This document shows positions 17,056 through 25,089 of a DNA stretch of 64,000 nt, piece after piece. How positions within the stretch are numbered: the stretch's first letter is position 1; the number at the start of each line of letters is the position of its first letter. The position numbers and the translations under genes were made by a program. The DNA comes from an uncultured Robinsoniella sp. (GTDB lineage: Bacteria; Bacillota; Clostridia; Lachnospirales; Lachnospiraceae). The stretch spans positions 1 through 64,000 of the forward strand of contig UQGG01000001.1 of the NCBI GenBank assembly GCA_900540475.1, written 5' to 3'. Below the pieces are notes generated by a model. That model was not told where the DNA came from. It saw only the letters and a program-made list of their open reading frames with translations, and ran no database searches.

Positions 17056-17233
17056 ATTGGGGTTTTGCTGATTAATGACGCTTTGTGGAATATAGGTAGT
17101 GTACGGAAAGATTGGAGTTAGAAAATGCCAGTTCTGCGTTAAGCCTTCCAAACACCTCTCCTGGTTCGCCCCCTTCTCTTTCCGTACTCTACTTATATTA
17201 CACAAAGCGTCCCTTCCTCAGCAAAACCCCAAT
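17056..17233. repeat. Full palindromic element, second family
   Basis: The left arm starts ATTGGGGTTTTGCTGA (17056) and the right arm ends with its complement, TCAGCAAAACCCCAAT (17218-17233). In between, GACGCTTTGTG...ATATAGGTAGTGTACGGAAAG on the left matches the reverse complement of the right arm with scattered differences. The centre contains GTTAGAAAATGCCAGTTCTG, also found at 72-91. It is a 178-bp MITE-like hairpin between convergent genes. Confidence 0.85.
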
Positions 17234-17280
17234 AAAATGCATTTAATAGATCACATATAATACCTTCGCTCTATCACATA

Positions 17281-18105
17281 CTATTTCTTCATCTTCTTAC
17301 GATAGTCCCCAGCGCTCATACCGCAGGCTTTGCGGAAACTCTGTGCAAAGTAACTCTGAGAGGAAAACCCGGACAGCTGGGCAATTTCAGCTATGCTGTG
17401 ATCGGTTGCGGTAAGCAGCTCTTTACTTGCCTGTATCCGCTTTTCGCTCAAGTAATTGATGGGGGAAAGACCATAGGACTCGGTAAATGCGTGGGCAAAA
17501 TAATATTTATTCAGATGCGCCATCTCCGCCAGGGTATCCAGCGTAATGTTATCCGATATGTTAGAATCGATGTAACGTTTGATACGGCTGCATTCCCTGC
17601 TTGCTTTCTGAGCAGGGGCGATTTCAAAGGCAAAATCAGAATGACGGATCAAATTAATGATTAAAACTTCCAGCAGATCGGCACAAACCAGTTCATAATT
17701 CTTTTGCTTCTGCTCAATTTCCTGCAACATAGAAGTGAAATAGAACATCATATTATGCTTGTTGTTCTGACAGTTAAAAACGGTATGTTCCTGATTGCCT
17801 TCAAATGAAAAGCTTAGTCCCTCAACCCCCAGAATCACATATTCAAGCGGTGTGGTGTCGAGGGATTTTTCGGTATGTTCCAAATGAGGGTTGATTATTA
17901 CCAGATCATCTTTTATAATGGGAAAGGATTTATCTTCAACAATGAAATTGCCGGCACCCTTTCGTACATAGAATAGTTCCGTGAAATAGTGAGAGTGTTT
18001 AATGCTCGGCCAGTCTCCTTCATAGCGGGCAGAAGTTACATACAGCAGTTTTACCGGCATTTTTTCATGTCCTGATTCAGTCAGTTGATAGCGTGTATTT
18101 CCCAT
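17281..18105 (-). CDS. AraC-family transcriptional regulator with cupin domain
   Basis: A 274-residue regulator with an N-terminal cupin-like ligand-binding domain (KHSHYFTELFYVRKGAG; PHLEHTEK) and a C-terminal pair of helix-turn-helix motifs (TLDTLAEMAHLNKYYFAHAF and SIAEIAQLSGFSSQSYFAQSF). ATG 18105 follows GAAGGGAG. It is transcribed divergently from the sugar ABC transporter / GH112 operon across a 400-bp gap and is its most likely regulator, probably responding to an imported sugar. This link is positional inference. Confidence 0.9.
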   Translation of the reverse strand: MGNTRYQLTESGHEKMPVKLLYVTSARYEGDWPSIKHSHYFTELFYVRKGAGNFIVEDKSFPIIKDDLVIINPHLEHTEKSLDTTPLEYVILGVEGLSFSFEGNQEHTVFNCQNNKHNMMFYFTSMLQEIEQKQKNYELVCADLLEVLIINLIRHSDFAFEIAPAQKASRECSRIKRYIDSNISDNITLDTLAEMAHLNKYYFAHAFTESYGLSPINYLSEKRIQASKELLTATDHSIAEIAQLSGFSSQSYFAQSFRKACGMSAGDYRKKMKK

Positions 18106-18507
18106 ATATTCTCCCTTCAGTTATTATAATAATGGGGATTTTTCTGTCGTTTTTTGTCGAATGTCAAAAAATTTTTCCTATAATATTAGTTATATTGCGC
18201 TAATGAAAAAAATCAAATTTAGATATAATGATTATATCAGAAGTCTTTTGTTATTACAATAAAATAATAAAATCAGTTAAAACACAAAAAAATTGTGCAA
18301 TATATTGGATAAATGGAAACTTTAGAGAAGTAAAGCAGAAAAAGTCTTGTTTAAAATGTATTTTATTTTTTTATTACTAAAAAGCAATAAATATAAAATA
18401 TGGAGCAACATATGTATTGATAAATCCCGTAATTTCGATTATTCTTAATGTACAAAGTAAAGATGCGGCAACGTATCAAACATTTAAATTATTAGGAGGA
18501 AAATGTT
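18106..18507. other. AT-rich divergent control region of the sugar operon
   Basis: 400 bp with no gene. On the plus strand a TATAAT lies at 18179-18184. On the minus strand a TTGACA reads at 18167-18162 but has no good -10 box at 17 bp. AGGAGG before 18508 is the binding site of the downstream gene. AraC operators are expected here but could not be identified. Confidence 0.4.
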
Positions 18508-19962
18508 ATGAAGGCAAAAAAAGTTAAAAAAGTACTTTGTATGACCATGGCAGCAGCTATGACTCTTGGTCTTACAGCGTGTGGAAGTGGTAGCTCATCT
18601 GACACATCGGCAGCAAAAGATACAACTGCTGCAACAGAAGCAAAATCCGAGGCAGGAACAGATGCGACAACAGAAGCAAAATCTGAAGCAGCTGATACCG
18701 AGCAGGCAGCTGAAACAACAGCATCCGGAGAAGAGCAGACACTGAAAGTAGCAGCAGTAGAAACCGCATATGGACAAGATATGTGGAAAGAAGTTTGTGC
18801 AGCTTTCGAAAAAGCAAATCCCGGCGTCAAAGTTGAATTAACCATCGACAAGAAATTAGAAGATATTATTACACCGGCAATGAAATCCGGAGATTACCCA
18901 GATGTAATCATGCGTCCTGTAGGCGGCGAATCCGCATTGACAGAAACATTTATTAAAGACAATAATATTGTAGACTTAACAGATGTTTTATCAATGACCG
19001 TTCCTGGCGAAGACAAAACTGTTGGTGATAAGATTCTTCCAGGTTTCGTTGACAACTCCATCACAAATCCTTATGGCGATGGCAAAACTTATCTGATGCC
19101 TATGTTCTATGGTCCTTGCGGATTATTCTACAATGAAGGCCTCTTAGAAGAAAAAGGCTGGACAGTTCCTACTACATGGGATGAAATGTGGGAATTAGGC
19201 GACAAAGCAAAAGCAGAAGGCATTTCATTATTTACATACCCTACAGCAGGATATTTTGATGCATTCTTCTATGCTCTTTTACACGAATCAATGGGTAACG
19301 ACAATTTCCAGAAAGCACTTCGCTATGAAGAAGGCATCTGGGATACAGCGGAAGCAAAAGAAGCATTTGACATCATTGGCAAACTGGCTACTTATACAGA
19401 AAAAACAACACCAGCAAATGCTAACGACAATGATTTCCGTAAGAATCAGCAGATGATTCTGGACAACAAAGCAATCTTTATGCCAAACGGTAACTGGGTT
19501 ATCGGCGAAATGGCTGACGCACCTCGTGCAGATGGATTCAAATGGGGATTCACAGCACTTCCAGCTGTAAAAGATGGCGGAGAACGCGCTTCTTACACAT
19601 TCTTTGAGCAGGTTTGGATGCCTAAGGGAGCAGAAAACCAGGATCTTGGAAAACAGTTTATCGCATATCTGTACACAGATGAAGCAGCAGGAATCTTTGC
19701 AGAAAAAGGCTCAGCAGTTCAGCCAATCCAGGGTATGGCAGATAAATTAGACGGCGATGCTAAACTGTACTACTCTATCTATGATACAGGTGCAGTAGCA
19801 GTTATGGATGCATTTGCTACAACTGATCCGGTAGAAGGTATCACAGTTCGTACTACATTCTTCGATCCGATCAACTCACTGGTAAGCGGTGATAAGACTC
19901 TTGATGACTGGATTTCTCAGGTGAAACAAGACAGCGACGCACTGCGTGCAGCTTTAAAGTAA
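18508..19962 (+). CDS. Extracellular sugar-binding lipoprotein (ABC transporter, family 1)
   Basis: A 484-residue lipoprotein. The signal peptide ends in lipobox LTAC with C25, followed by an Ala/Thr/Glu-rich linker (about 26-75) and a family 1 solute-binding fold (TLKVAAVETAYGQDMWKEVCAAFEKANPG; DYPDVIMRPVGGES). It should be anchored outside the membrane and deliver an oligosaccharide to the two permeases downstream. The GH112 phosphorylase in the same operon points to galacto-N-biose or lacto-N-biose. A hairpin after the gene may keep its expression above that of the permeases. No ATPase is encoded here, so a shared MsmK-type ATPase elsewhere is expected. Confidence 0.9.
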   Translation: MKAKKVKKVLCMTMAAAMTLGLTACGSGSSSDTSAAKDTTAATEAKSEAGTDATTEAKSEAADTEQAAETTASGEEQTLKVAAVETAYGQDMWKEVCAAFEKANPGVKVELTIDKKLEDIITPAMKSGDYPDVIMRPVGGESALTETFIKDNNIVDLTDVLSMTVPGEDKTVGDKILPGFVDNSITNPYGDGKTYLMPMFYGPCGLFYNEGLLEEKGWTVPTTWDEMWELGDKAKAEGISLFTYPTAGYFDAFFYALLHESMGNDNFQKALRYEEGIWDTAEAKEAFDIIGKLATYTEKTTPANANDNDFRKNQQMILDNKAIFMPNGNWVIGEMADAPRADGFKWGFTALPAVKDGGERASYTFFEQVWMPKGAENQDLGKQFIAYLYTDEAAGIFAEKGSAVQPIQGMADKLDGDAKLYYSIYDTGAVAVMDAFATTDPVEGITVRTTFFDPINSLVSGDKTLDDWISQVKQDSDALRAALK

Positions 19963-19979
19963 CATTTAAAATGAAAAGA

Positions 19980-20014
19980 CAGTACGGTGAATGAATGTTC
20001 ACCGTCTGTTTTTT
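19980..20014 (+). terminator. Attenuating hairpin between binding protein and permease genes
   Basis: ACGGTGAA (19984-19991) pairs with TTCACCGT (19998-20005), extended by ACAG/CTGT with one bulged base and followed by six T. Its place inside the operon suggests partial termination, so that the binding protein is made in excess. Confidence 0.75.
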
Positions 20015-20059
20015 ATCAGGCAGTATTCCTGCTGTAAATTTAGAATTGGAGATGAAGCC

Positions 20060-20959
20060 ATGAAAAATAGAAGAGGGAGAGGGAGATTCATATTTTTGTG
20101 TTTAGCTCCCGCCGTAATCCTGTTTATAATATTTATGATTATTCCTACGATTGATGTATTCCGGATGTCCATGTTTAAATGGGGCGGATATACAGACGAT
20201 AAAACTTTTGTGGGGCTTCAGAATTTTCAAAAGCTGTTTCAGAGCGATAAGTTCTATCAGGCATTTCAAAATTCAGTATTATTAATTGTACTTGTAACAA
20301 TCGTTACTTTTTCATTATCATTGATATTTGCGGCAATGTTATCCCGTGAAAAGATTAAGGGACAAAATTTCTACAGAGTAATTTTCTACATACCGAATAT
20401 TTTATCAGTTGTTGTAATCAGTGCCATATTCTCAGCAATCTATGATCCAAATCTGGGGTTGTTAAATTCGTTTTTGAATCTGTTCCGGGGACAGGCGGGT
20501 GTTGATAATCCAACATTATGGCTGGGGAATCAGAAAATAGTAATTTATAGTATCGTAATTGCAATGGTGTGGCAGGCAATTGGTTACTATATGGTTATGT
20601 ATATGGCAAGTATGGCAAACATACCGGAAAGCTTATATGAATCAGCCAGCCTGGAAGGTGCAGGACGCATTACACAATTTTTCTCCATTACCCTTCCGCT
20701 TATCTGGACGAATATCCGTACCACACTTACCTTCTTTATCATCAGTACCATCAATATGAGTTTCCTGTTCGTAAGAGCAATGACAAATGGCGGTCCTGAC
20801 GGAGCATCCAGCGTATTTTTAAGTTACATGTACCAGGAAGCATATACAAATTCATCTTATGGATATGGTATGGCGATCGGCGTTATGGTATTCTTATTCT
20901 CGTTTGCACTGGCTGCAGTACTGAATGGGGTAACAAAACGTGAAGAACTGGAATTTTAA
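20060..20959 (+). CDS. Sugar ABC transporter permease (MalF type)
   Basis: A 299-residue permease with six predicted TMs and the binding-protein-dependent transport loop (ESASLEGAGRITQFFSITLP, the EAA motif that contacts the ATPase). Its N-terminal LAPAVILFIIFMIIPTIDVF pattern is typical of MalF/UgpA-type subunits. ATG 20060 is preferred because TTGGAG lies 8 nt upstream; the frame extends to 19991 through the preceding hairpin. The partner permease starts 14 bp downstream. Confidence 0.9.
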   Translation: MKNRRGRGRFIFLCLAPAVILFIIFMIIPTIDVFRMSMFKWGGYTDDKTFVGLQNFQKLFQSDKFYQAFQNSVLLIVLVTIVTFSLSLIFAAMLSREKIKGQNFYRVIFYIPNILSVVVISAIFSAIYDPNLGLLNSFLNLFRGQAGVDNPTLWLGNQKIVIYSIVIAMVWQAIGYYMVMYMASMANIPESLYESASLEGAGRITQFFSITLPLIWTNIRTTLTFFIISTINMSFLFVRAMTNGGPDGASSVFLSYMYQEAYTNSSYGYGMAIGVMVFLFSFALAAVLNGVTKREELEF

Positions 20960-20973
20960 GGAGGTGGATTGGA

Positions 20974-21858
20974 ATGAAAAATGATCAGAAATCAAGTGGT
21001 TCAAAATTATATAAAGCGGTCATCTATATTGTATTGACAATATTAGCAATCGTAATCATCGTTCCGGTTGCCTGGGTATTTGTTGCTTCTATTAAACAGA
21101 ATTCCGAGTTTTACGGAAATCCATGGTCGATTCCGGAAGGCATACATCTGCAAAACTTTGTGGATGCCTGGCAGAAAGCCAACATGGGATCTTACATGTT
21201 GAATTCAGCAATTGTTACGGTAGTTGCAATCCTGCTGCTGGTAGTGATCGCACTTCCTGCTGCTTATGTACTTGCCAGATTTAAATTTAAATCCAGCGGG
21301 TTCTGGAATGTTTTATTTATGGCTGGATTATTTATTAATGTTAACTATATCGTAGTACCGATTTTCTTAATGCTGAATAATGGGGATAAGGTTGTCCGTG
21401 GAATCCTCGGACACCCATTCTTCCTGAATAACCTATTTATTTTGTCCGTTGTTTATGCGGCGACGGCATTGCCCTTTACCATATACCTTCTGGCAGGATA
21501 TTTTAAATCTCTTGCGAAAGATTATGAAGAAGCTGCATACGTGGATGGCGCAGGTTACTGCCGCACCATGGTACAGGTTATCATGCCAATGGCAAAACCA
21601 AGTGTTGTAACCGTTATCTTATTTAACTTCCTTGCATTCTGGAATGAATATATTATTTCCATGACATTGCTTACCAAACCGGAAATCAAGACGCTGCCGG
21701 TAGGTCTTATGAACCTTATGGCTGCTCAGAAATCAGCGGTAGAGTACGGTCAGATGTATGCCGGACTGGTAATCGTTATGGTTCCGACTCTGGTTCTCTA
21801 TATGTGTGTCCAGAAGAAGCTGACCCAGGGAATGACGCTTGGCGGCCTGAAAGGATAA
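20974..21858 (+). CDS. Sugar ABC transporter permease (MalG type)
   Basis: A 294-residue permease with six TMs and the EAA loop (YEEAAYVDGAGYCRTMVQVIMPMAKPS). It begins after AGGAGGTGGATTGGA. It ends QKKLTQGMTLGGLKG, the standard MalG-type C-terminus (xxGxxxGAVKG). It should form the channel with the preceding permease and needs a nucleotide-binding subunit encoded elsewhere. Confidence 0.92.
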   Translation: MKNDQKSSGSKLYKAVIYIVLTILAIVIIVPVAWVFVASIKQNSEFYGNPWSIPEGIHLQNFVDAWQKANMGSYMLNSAIVTVVAILLLVVIALPAAYVLARFKFKSSGFWNVLFMAGLFINVNYIVVPIFLMLNNGDKVVRGILGHPFFLNNLFILSVVYAATALPFTIYLLAGYFKSLAKDYEEAAYVDGAGYCRTMVQVIMPMAKPSVVTVILFNFLAFWNEYIISMTLLTKPEIKTLPVGLMNLMAAQKSAVEYGQMYAGLVIVMVPTLVLYMCVQKKLTQGMTLGGLKG

Positions 21859-21871
21859 GGGGGATACTATT

Positions 21872-22051
21872 ATGAATGAAACAACAAAAAAAGTAATCAC
21901 CGGCATAATCGTCTTCGTTATTTTTGTAGTCTGCGTATCACTGATTGTGATTGGGCAGAAAAATGTAGGCTTACCTTGGCTGTGTATGATGCTGGTGGGT
22001 CTGGCAGGGCTGGTTTTCTTACTTTGGCTTTACAACAGAAAATATAAATAA
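21872..22051 (+). CDS. Small two-TM membrane protein in the sugar transport operon
   Basis: A 59-residue protein (MNETTKKVITG...LLWLYNRKYK) with two hydrophobic segments, about residues 8-28 and 35-54, joined by QKNVGLPW and ending in a basic tail. It has a binding site (AAGGGGG, 21862-21868) and lies 13 bp after the permease gene and 40 bp before GH112, so it is a genuine operon member. No family was recognised. It may stabilise the permeases or act as a small regulatory subunit. Confidence 0.75.
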   Translation: MNETTKKVITGIIVFVIFVVCVSLIVIGQKNVGLPWLCMMLVGLAGLVFLLWLYNRKYK

Positions 22052-22091
22052 ACGGGGCGCAGGCTTCGAATGATTCAGGAGGACTTATTAT

Positions 22092-24248
22092 ATGAACCAA
22101 AAGCAAGGTCGTGTTACGATACCAACCGACATAGATGTAATTCCGGAAACTCTCAAGGTTATGAAACGTTGGGGAGCAGATGCTATCCGGGATTGTGACG
22201 GAACAGATTTTCCCTCAGAACTTCGTGATGTGGATGCGAAAATTTATTCTACCTATTATACGACCCGTAAAGATAATAGCTGGGCAATGGCGAACCCGGA
22301 AGAGATACAGCAGATGTATCTGATGACTCCGTTTTATACAGCAGAAGATCATCAATTATCTATCCATCTGATGAAAGGCCTGTATCCGGATATGCTGACA
22401 CCGAACTGCAGAGATGATATCAAACGCTGGTGGGAAGTAATCGACCGAACTACAGGTGATGCAGTTTCCACAGATAACTGGAGCTATGATGAAAAGACAG
22501 GAGATGTGACACTTACGGCAATTCCGTATCATGATTATACCGTCAGTTTTCTGGCGTATATCATGTGGGATCCGGTACATATGTATAATGCAGTAACAAA
22601 TGACTGGAAGGATGTGGAACATCAGATTACGTTCGATGTCAGACAGCCAAAGACACATGCCTATACATTAGAGCGGCTTAAAAAGTTTATCGAAGAGCAT
22701 CCATATGTAAATGTACTTCGTTTCACAACATTTTTTCATCAGTTCACCCTGGTATTTGATGAACTTGCAAGAGAGAAATATGTTGACTGGTATGGTTACT
22801 CTGCGTCGGTAAGCCCCTACATTCTGGAACAGTTCGAAAAAGAAATGGGTTATCCGTTCCGTCCGGAGTACATCATCGATCAGGGATATTATAATAACCA
22901 GTATCGGATTCCTACAAAGGAATTTCAGGATTTCCAGGCATTCCAGAGAAGGGAAGTTGCCAAAATCGTAAAAGAAATGGTTGAACTTACTCATGAATGC
23001 GGGAAAGAAGCAATGATGTTCTTGGGAGATCACTGGATCGGAACCGAACCATTTATGGAAGAATTCAAGACTTTGGGTCTGGACTCTGTAGTCGGCAGTG
23101 TGGGAAATGGTTCCACCCTTCGCCTGATCAGTGATATCGAAGGAGTAAAATATACAGAAGGAAGACTTTTACCCTATTTCTTCCCGGATACTTTCTGTGA
23201 AGGAAAAGATCCTGTGAAGGAAGCAAAAGAAGGCTGGGTAACAGCAAGACGTGCTATTTTAAGAAAGCCGGTTGACCGTATCGGTTATGGCGGATATCTG
23301 AAACTGGCACTGGAATTTCCGGATTTTGTAGATTATGTGGAAGATGTCTGTGAAGAATTCCGGACACTGTATGAAAATATCAAAGGAACGGTTCCTTATT
23401 GTATCAAAAAAGTAGCAGTTTTAAACTGCTGGGGTAAGATGAGAGCATGGGGATGCCATATGGTACATCATGCACTTTACTACAAACAGAATTATTCTTA
23501 TGCCGGAGTAATTGAAGCACTGGCTGGCGCACCGTTTGATGTGAAGTTTATCAGTTTCCAGGATATCAAAGAAAATCCGGAAATCTTAAATGACATAGAT
23601 GTGATTTTAAACATCGGTGATGCGGATACGGCACATACCGGCGGCGAATGGTGGTGTGATCCTGAGATTGCTTCTGCGGTTAAAAAGTTTGTACATAACG
23701 GAGGCGGAATCATCGGTGTTGGGGAACCTTCCGGTCATCAGGAAAACGGACGCTTCATCCAGCTGGCTAATGTCTTCGGTGTGGAAGAGGAACGCGGATT
23801 TACCCTGGGCTATGATAAATACAACTGGGAAAATCACAAACATTTTATTATGGAAGATTCCGGTGAAGAGATTGACTTTGGGGAAGGCAAGAAAAATATT
23901 TTTGCACTGGAAGGAACCCAGGTACTTGTTCAAAGAGAAAAAGAAGTGCAGCTGGCAGTTCATGAGTTCGGCAAGGGCCGTGCAGTTTATATCAGCGGAC
24001 TTCCTTACAGCTTTGAAAACAGCCGTATGCTTTACCGTTCTATTTTATGGAGTACTCATGATGAAGAAAATATCCATAAATGGTTTAGCAGCAATTACAA
24101 TGTAGAAGTACATGCTTATATAAAAAATGGAAAATACTGTGTGGTGAATAACACATATGAACCACAGGAAACCATTGTTTATCTGGGAGACGGAAGCAGC
24201 TTCAACCTGAGTATGGAAGCAAATGAAATAAAATGGTATAAGATTTAA
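22092..24248 (+). CDS. GH112 beta-1,3-galactosyl-N-acetylhexosamine phosphorylase
   Basis: A 718-residue GH112 enzyme. The N-terminal segment GRVTIPTDIDVIPETLKVMKRWGADAIRDCDGTDFP and the YTTRKDNSWA motif are diagnostic of the family. It has a TIM-barrel catalytic domain, then a glutamine-amidotransferase-like domain (about 440-640, with GGGIIGVGEPSGH) and a C-terminal beta domain. Cytoplasmic (no signal peptide). It phosphorolyses Gal-beta-1,3-GlcNAc/GalNAc to galactose-1-phosphate and the free HexNAc. Some GH112 members prefer galactosyl-rhamnose, and the sequence alone does not settle this. The GH101 gene downstream supports galacto-N-biose. AGGAGG precedes ATG 22092. Confidence 0.9.
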   Translation: MNQKQGRVTIPTDIDVIPETLKVMKRWGADAIRDCDGTDFPSELRDVDAKIYSTYYTTRKDNSWAMANPEEIQQMYLMTPFYTAEDHQLSIHLMKGLYPDMLTPNCRDDIKRWWEVIDRTTGDAVSTDNWSYDEKTGDVTLTAIPYHDYTVSFLAYIMWDPVHMYNAVTNDWKDVEHQITFDVRQPKTHAYTLERLKKFIEEHPYVNVLRFTTFFHQFTLVFDELAREKYVDWYGYSASVSPYILEQFEKEMGYPFRPEYIIDQGYYNNQYRIPTKEFQDFQAFQRREVAKIVKEMVELTHECGKEAMMFLGDHWIGTEPFMEEFKTLGLDSVVGSVGNGSTLRLISDIEGVKYTEGRLLPYFFPDTFCEGKDPVKEAKEGWVTARRAILRKPVDRIGYGGYLKLALEFPDFVDYVEDVCEEFRTLYENIKGTVPYCIKKVAVLNCWGKMRAWGCHMVHHALYYKQNYSYAGVIEALAGAPFDVKFISFQDIKENPEILNDIDVILNIGDADTAHTGGEWWCDPEIASAVKKFVHNGGGIIGVGEPSGHQENGRFIQLANVFGVEEERGFTLGYDKYNWENHKHFIMEDSGEEIDFGEGKKNIFALEGTQVLVQREKEVQLAVHEFGKGRAVYISGLPYSFENSRMLYRSILWSTHDEENIHKWFSSNYNVEVHAYIKNGKYCVVNNTYEPQETIVYLGDGSSFNLSMEANEIKWYKI

Positions 24249-24254
24249 GCATAT

Positions 24255-24280
24255 AAAAAGAGCCCTTATCGGCTCTTTTT
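24255..24280 (+). terminator. Terminator of the sugar ABC / GH112 operon
   Basis: AAAAAGAGCC (24255-24264), loop CTTATC, GGCTCTTTTT (24271-24280). The stem is perfect and its symmetry could allow termination from both sides. Confidence 0.92.
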
Positions 24281-24310
24281 ATGTATTTCCATAATAATAT
24301 GGAAAATGAT

Positions 24311-24802
24311 TTAACTTACCCATTTTCGAAAAATAATATGTTTATAATTGTCAAGTACAGTAAGGACGATTAGCCCAAGTACCGCACATGAGAGAATTTC
24401 TCCGATTCCAACCGTAAGCATCATCAGCGGTATTGGTAAATTGATCGCGTATCCATAGTAAAGAACAAAGGGTACGACCAGAGTATTGGCGATGATGGGC
24501 GGAAGGGGTACCAGAAATTTTTGGCGGCGGAGTAAATACGAACAATATGCTGCAAGGAGTGTTGCAAGGCTGCCGCATACAACGTCGATGGGAATTGCTC
24601 CGCTGATCAGATTGCCGAATATGCATCCGATAAATACCCCCGGAATTGCAGCCGGAGTAAAATAAGGCAGAATCGTCAGTGCCTCCGAAATCCGGACCTG
24701 GATACTGGCGAACCCGAATGGGGCGAACAGGACGGTGAGCACCACATAGATTGCAGCAATGATAGACGCCTGTGCCATAAATAAAACTTTTTTGTTTCTC
24801 AT
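24311..24802 (-). CDS. queT: QueT-family queuosine precursor transporter
   Basis: A 163-residue membrane protein with about five TMs and the QueT pattern IAAIYVVLTVLFAPFGFASIQVRISEALTILPYF near the N-terminus. It is the substrate-specific (S) component of an ECF importer and should bring in preQ1 or queuine for tRNA modification. It needs the shared EcfAA'T module, which is not in this window. ATG 24802 follows AAAGGAG, which forms part of the upstream riboswitch-like structure, so translation is probably ligand-controlled. Confidence 0.93.
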   Translation of the reverse strand: MRNKKVLFMAQASIIAAIYVVLTVLFAPFGFASIQVRISEALTILPYFTPAAIPGVFIGCIFGNLISGAIPIDVVCGSLATLLAAYCSYLLRRQKFLVPLPPIIANTLVVPFVLYYGYAINLPIPLMMLTVGIGEILSCAVLGLIVLTVLDNYKHIIFRKWVS

Positions 24803-24810
24803 AATTTTTC

Positions 24811-24851
24811 TCCTTTAGTTTTGTTTTAAATGAGGAAGGTTTCGAACTCAT
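24811..24851 (-). promoter_or_regulatory. Probable preQ1-I riboswitch upstream of queT
   Basis: Read on the minus strand, ATGAG (24851-24847) and CTCAT (24834-24830) form P1 around a loop with TTCGAAACCTTC. An A-rich tail TTTAAAACAAAACTAAAGG follows; its AAGG can pair with the loop CCTT to form the pseudoknot P2. The tail contains the queT ribosome binding site, fitting translational control. Size (about 41 nt), A-rich tail and gene context match class I preQ1 aptamers. Confidence 0.75.
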
Positions 24852-25089
24852 TTTTGTAGTTTACAGTCCTCTGGTATTATAACGCGTTTTAAGGTAAATG
24901 AAAAGATAATTTTCCCGGAAGGGGTTAAACGGAAATAATTTTATTACGGAAAGCTTAAGAATAAACCAGATGATAGTAAATATTCACAAAATATGGTACA
25001 ATAATGGACATCTGAGAGCAGACAACCTGTTTTGGGCGAAATGCTTTCATGAAGATGCAGGAACGAAAGTTCCGGATTGGAGGAAAAAC

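Noticed and set aside
18595..18851. Cys/Leu-rich and Ala/Ser-rich minus-strand frames opposite the binding-protein linker
   Set aside because: They are complements of the low-complexity GCA/GAA-rich linker of the lipoprotein and carry no independent signals.
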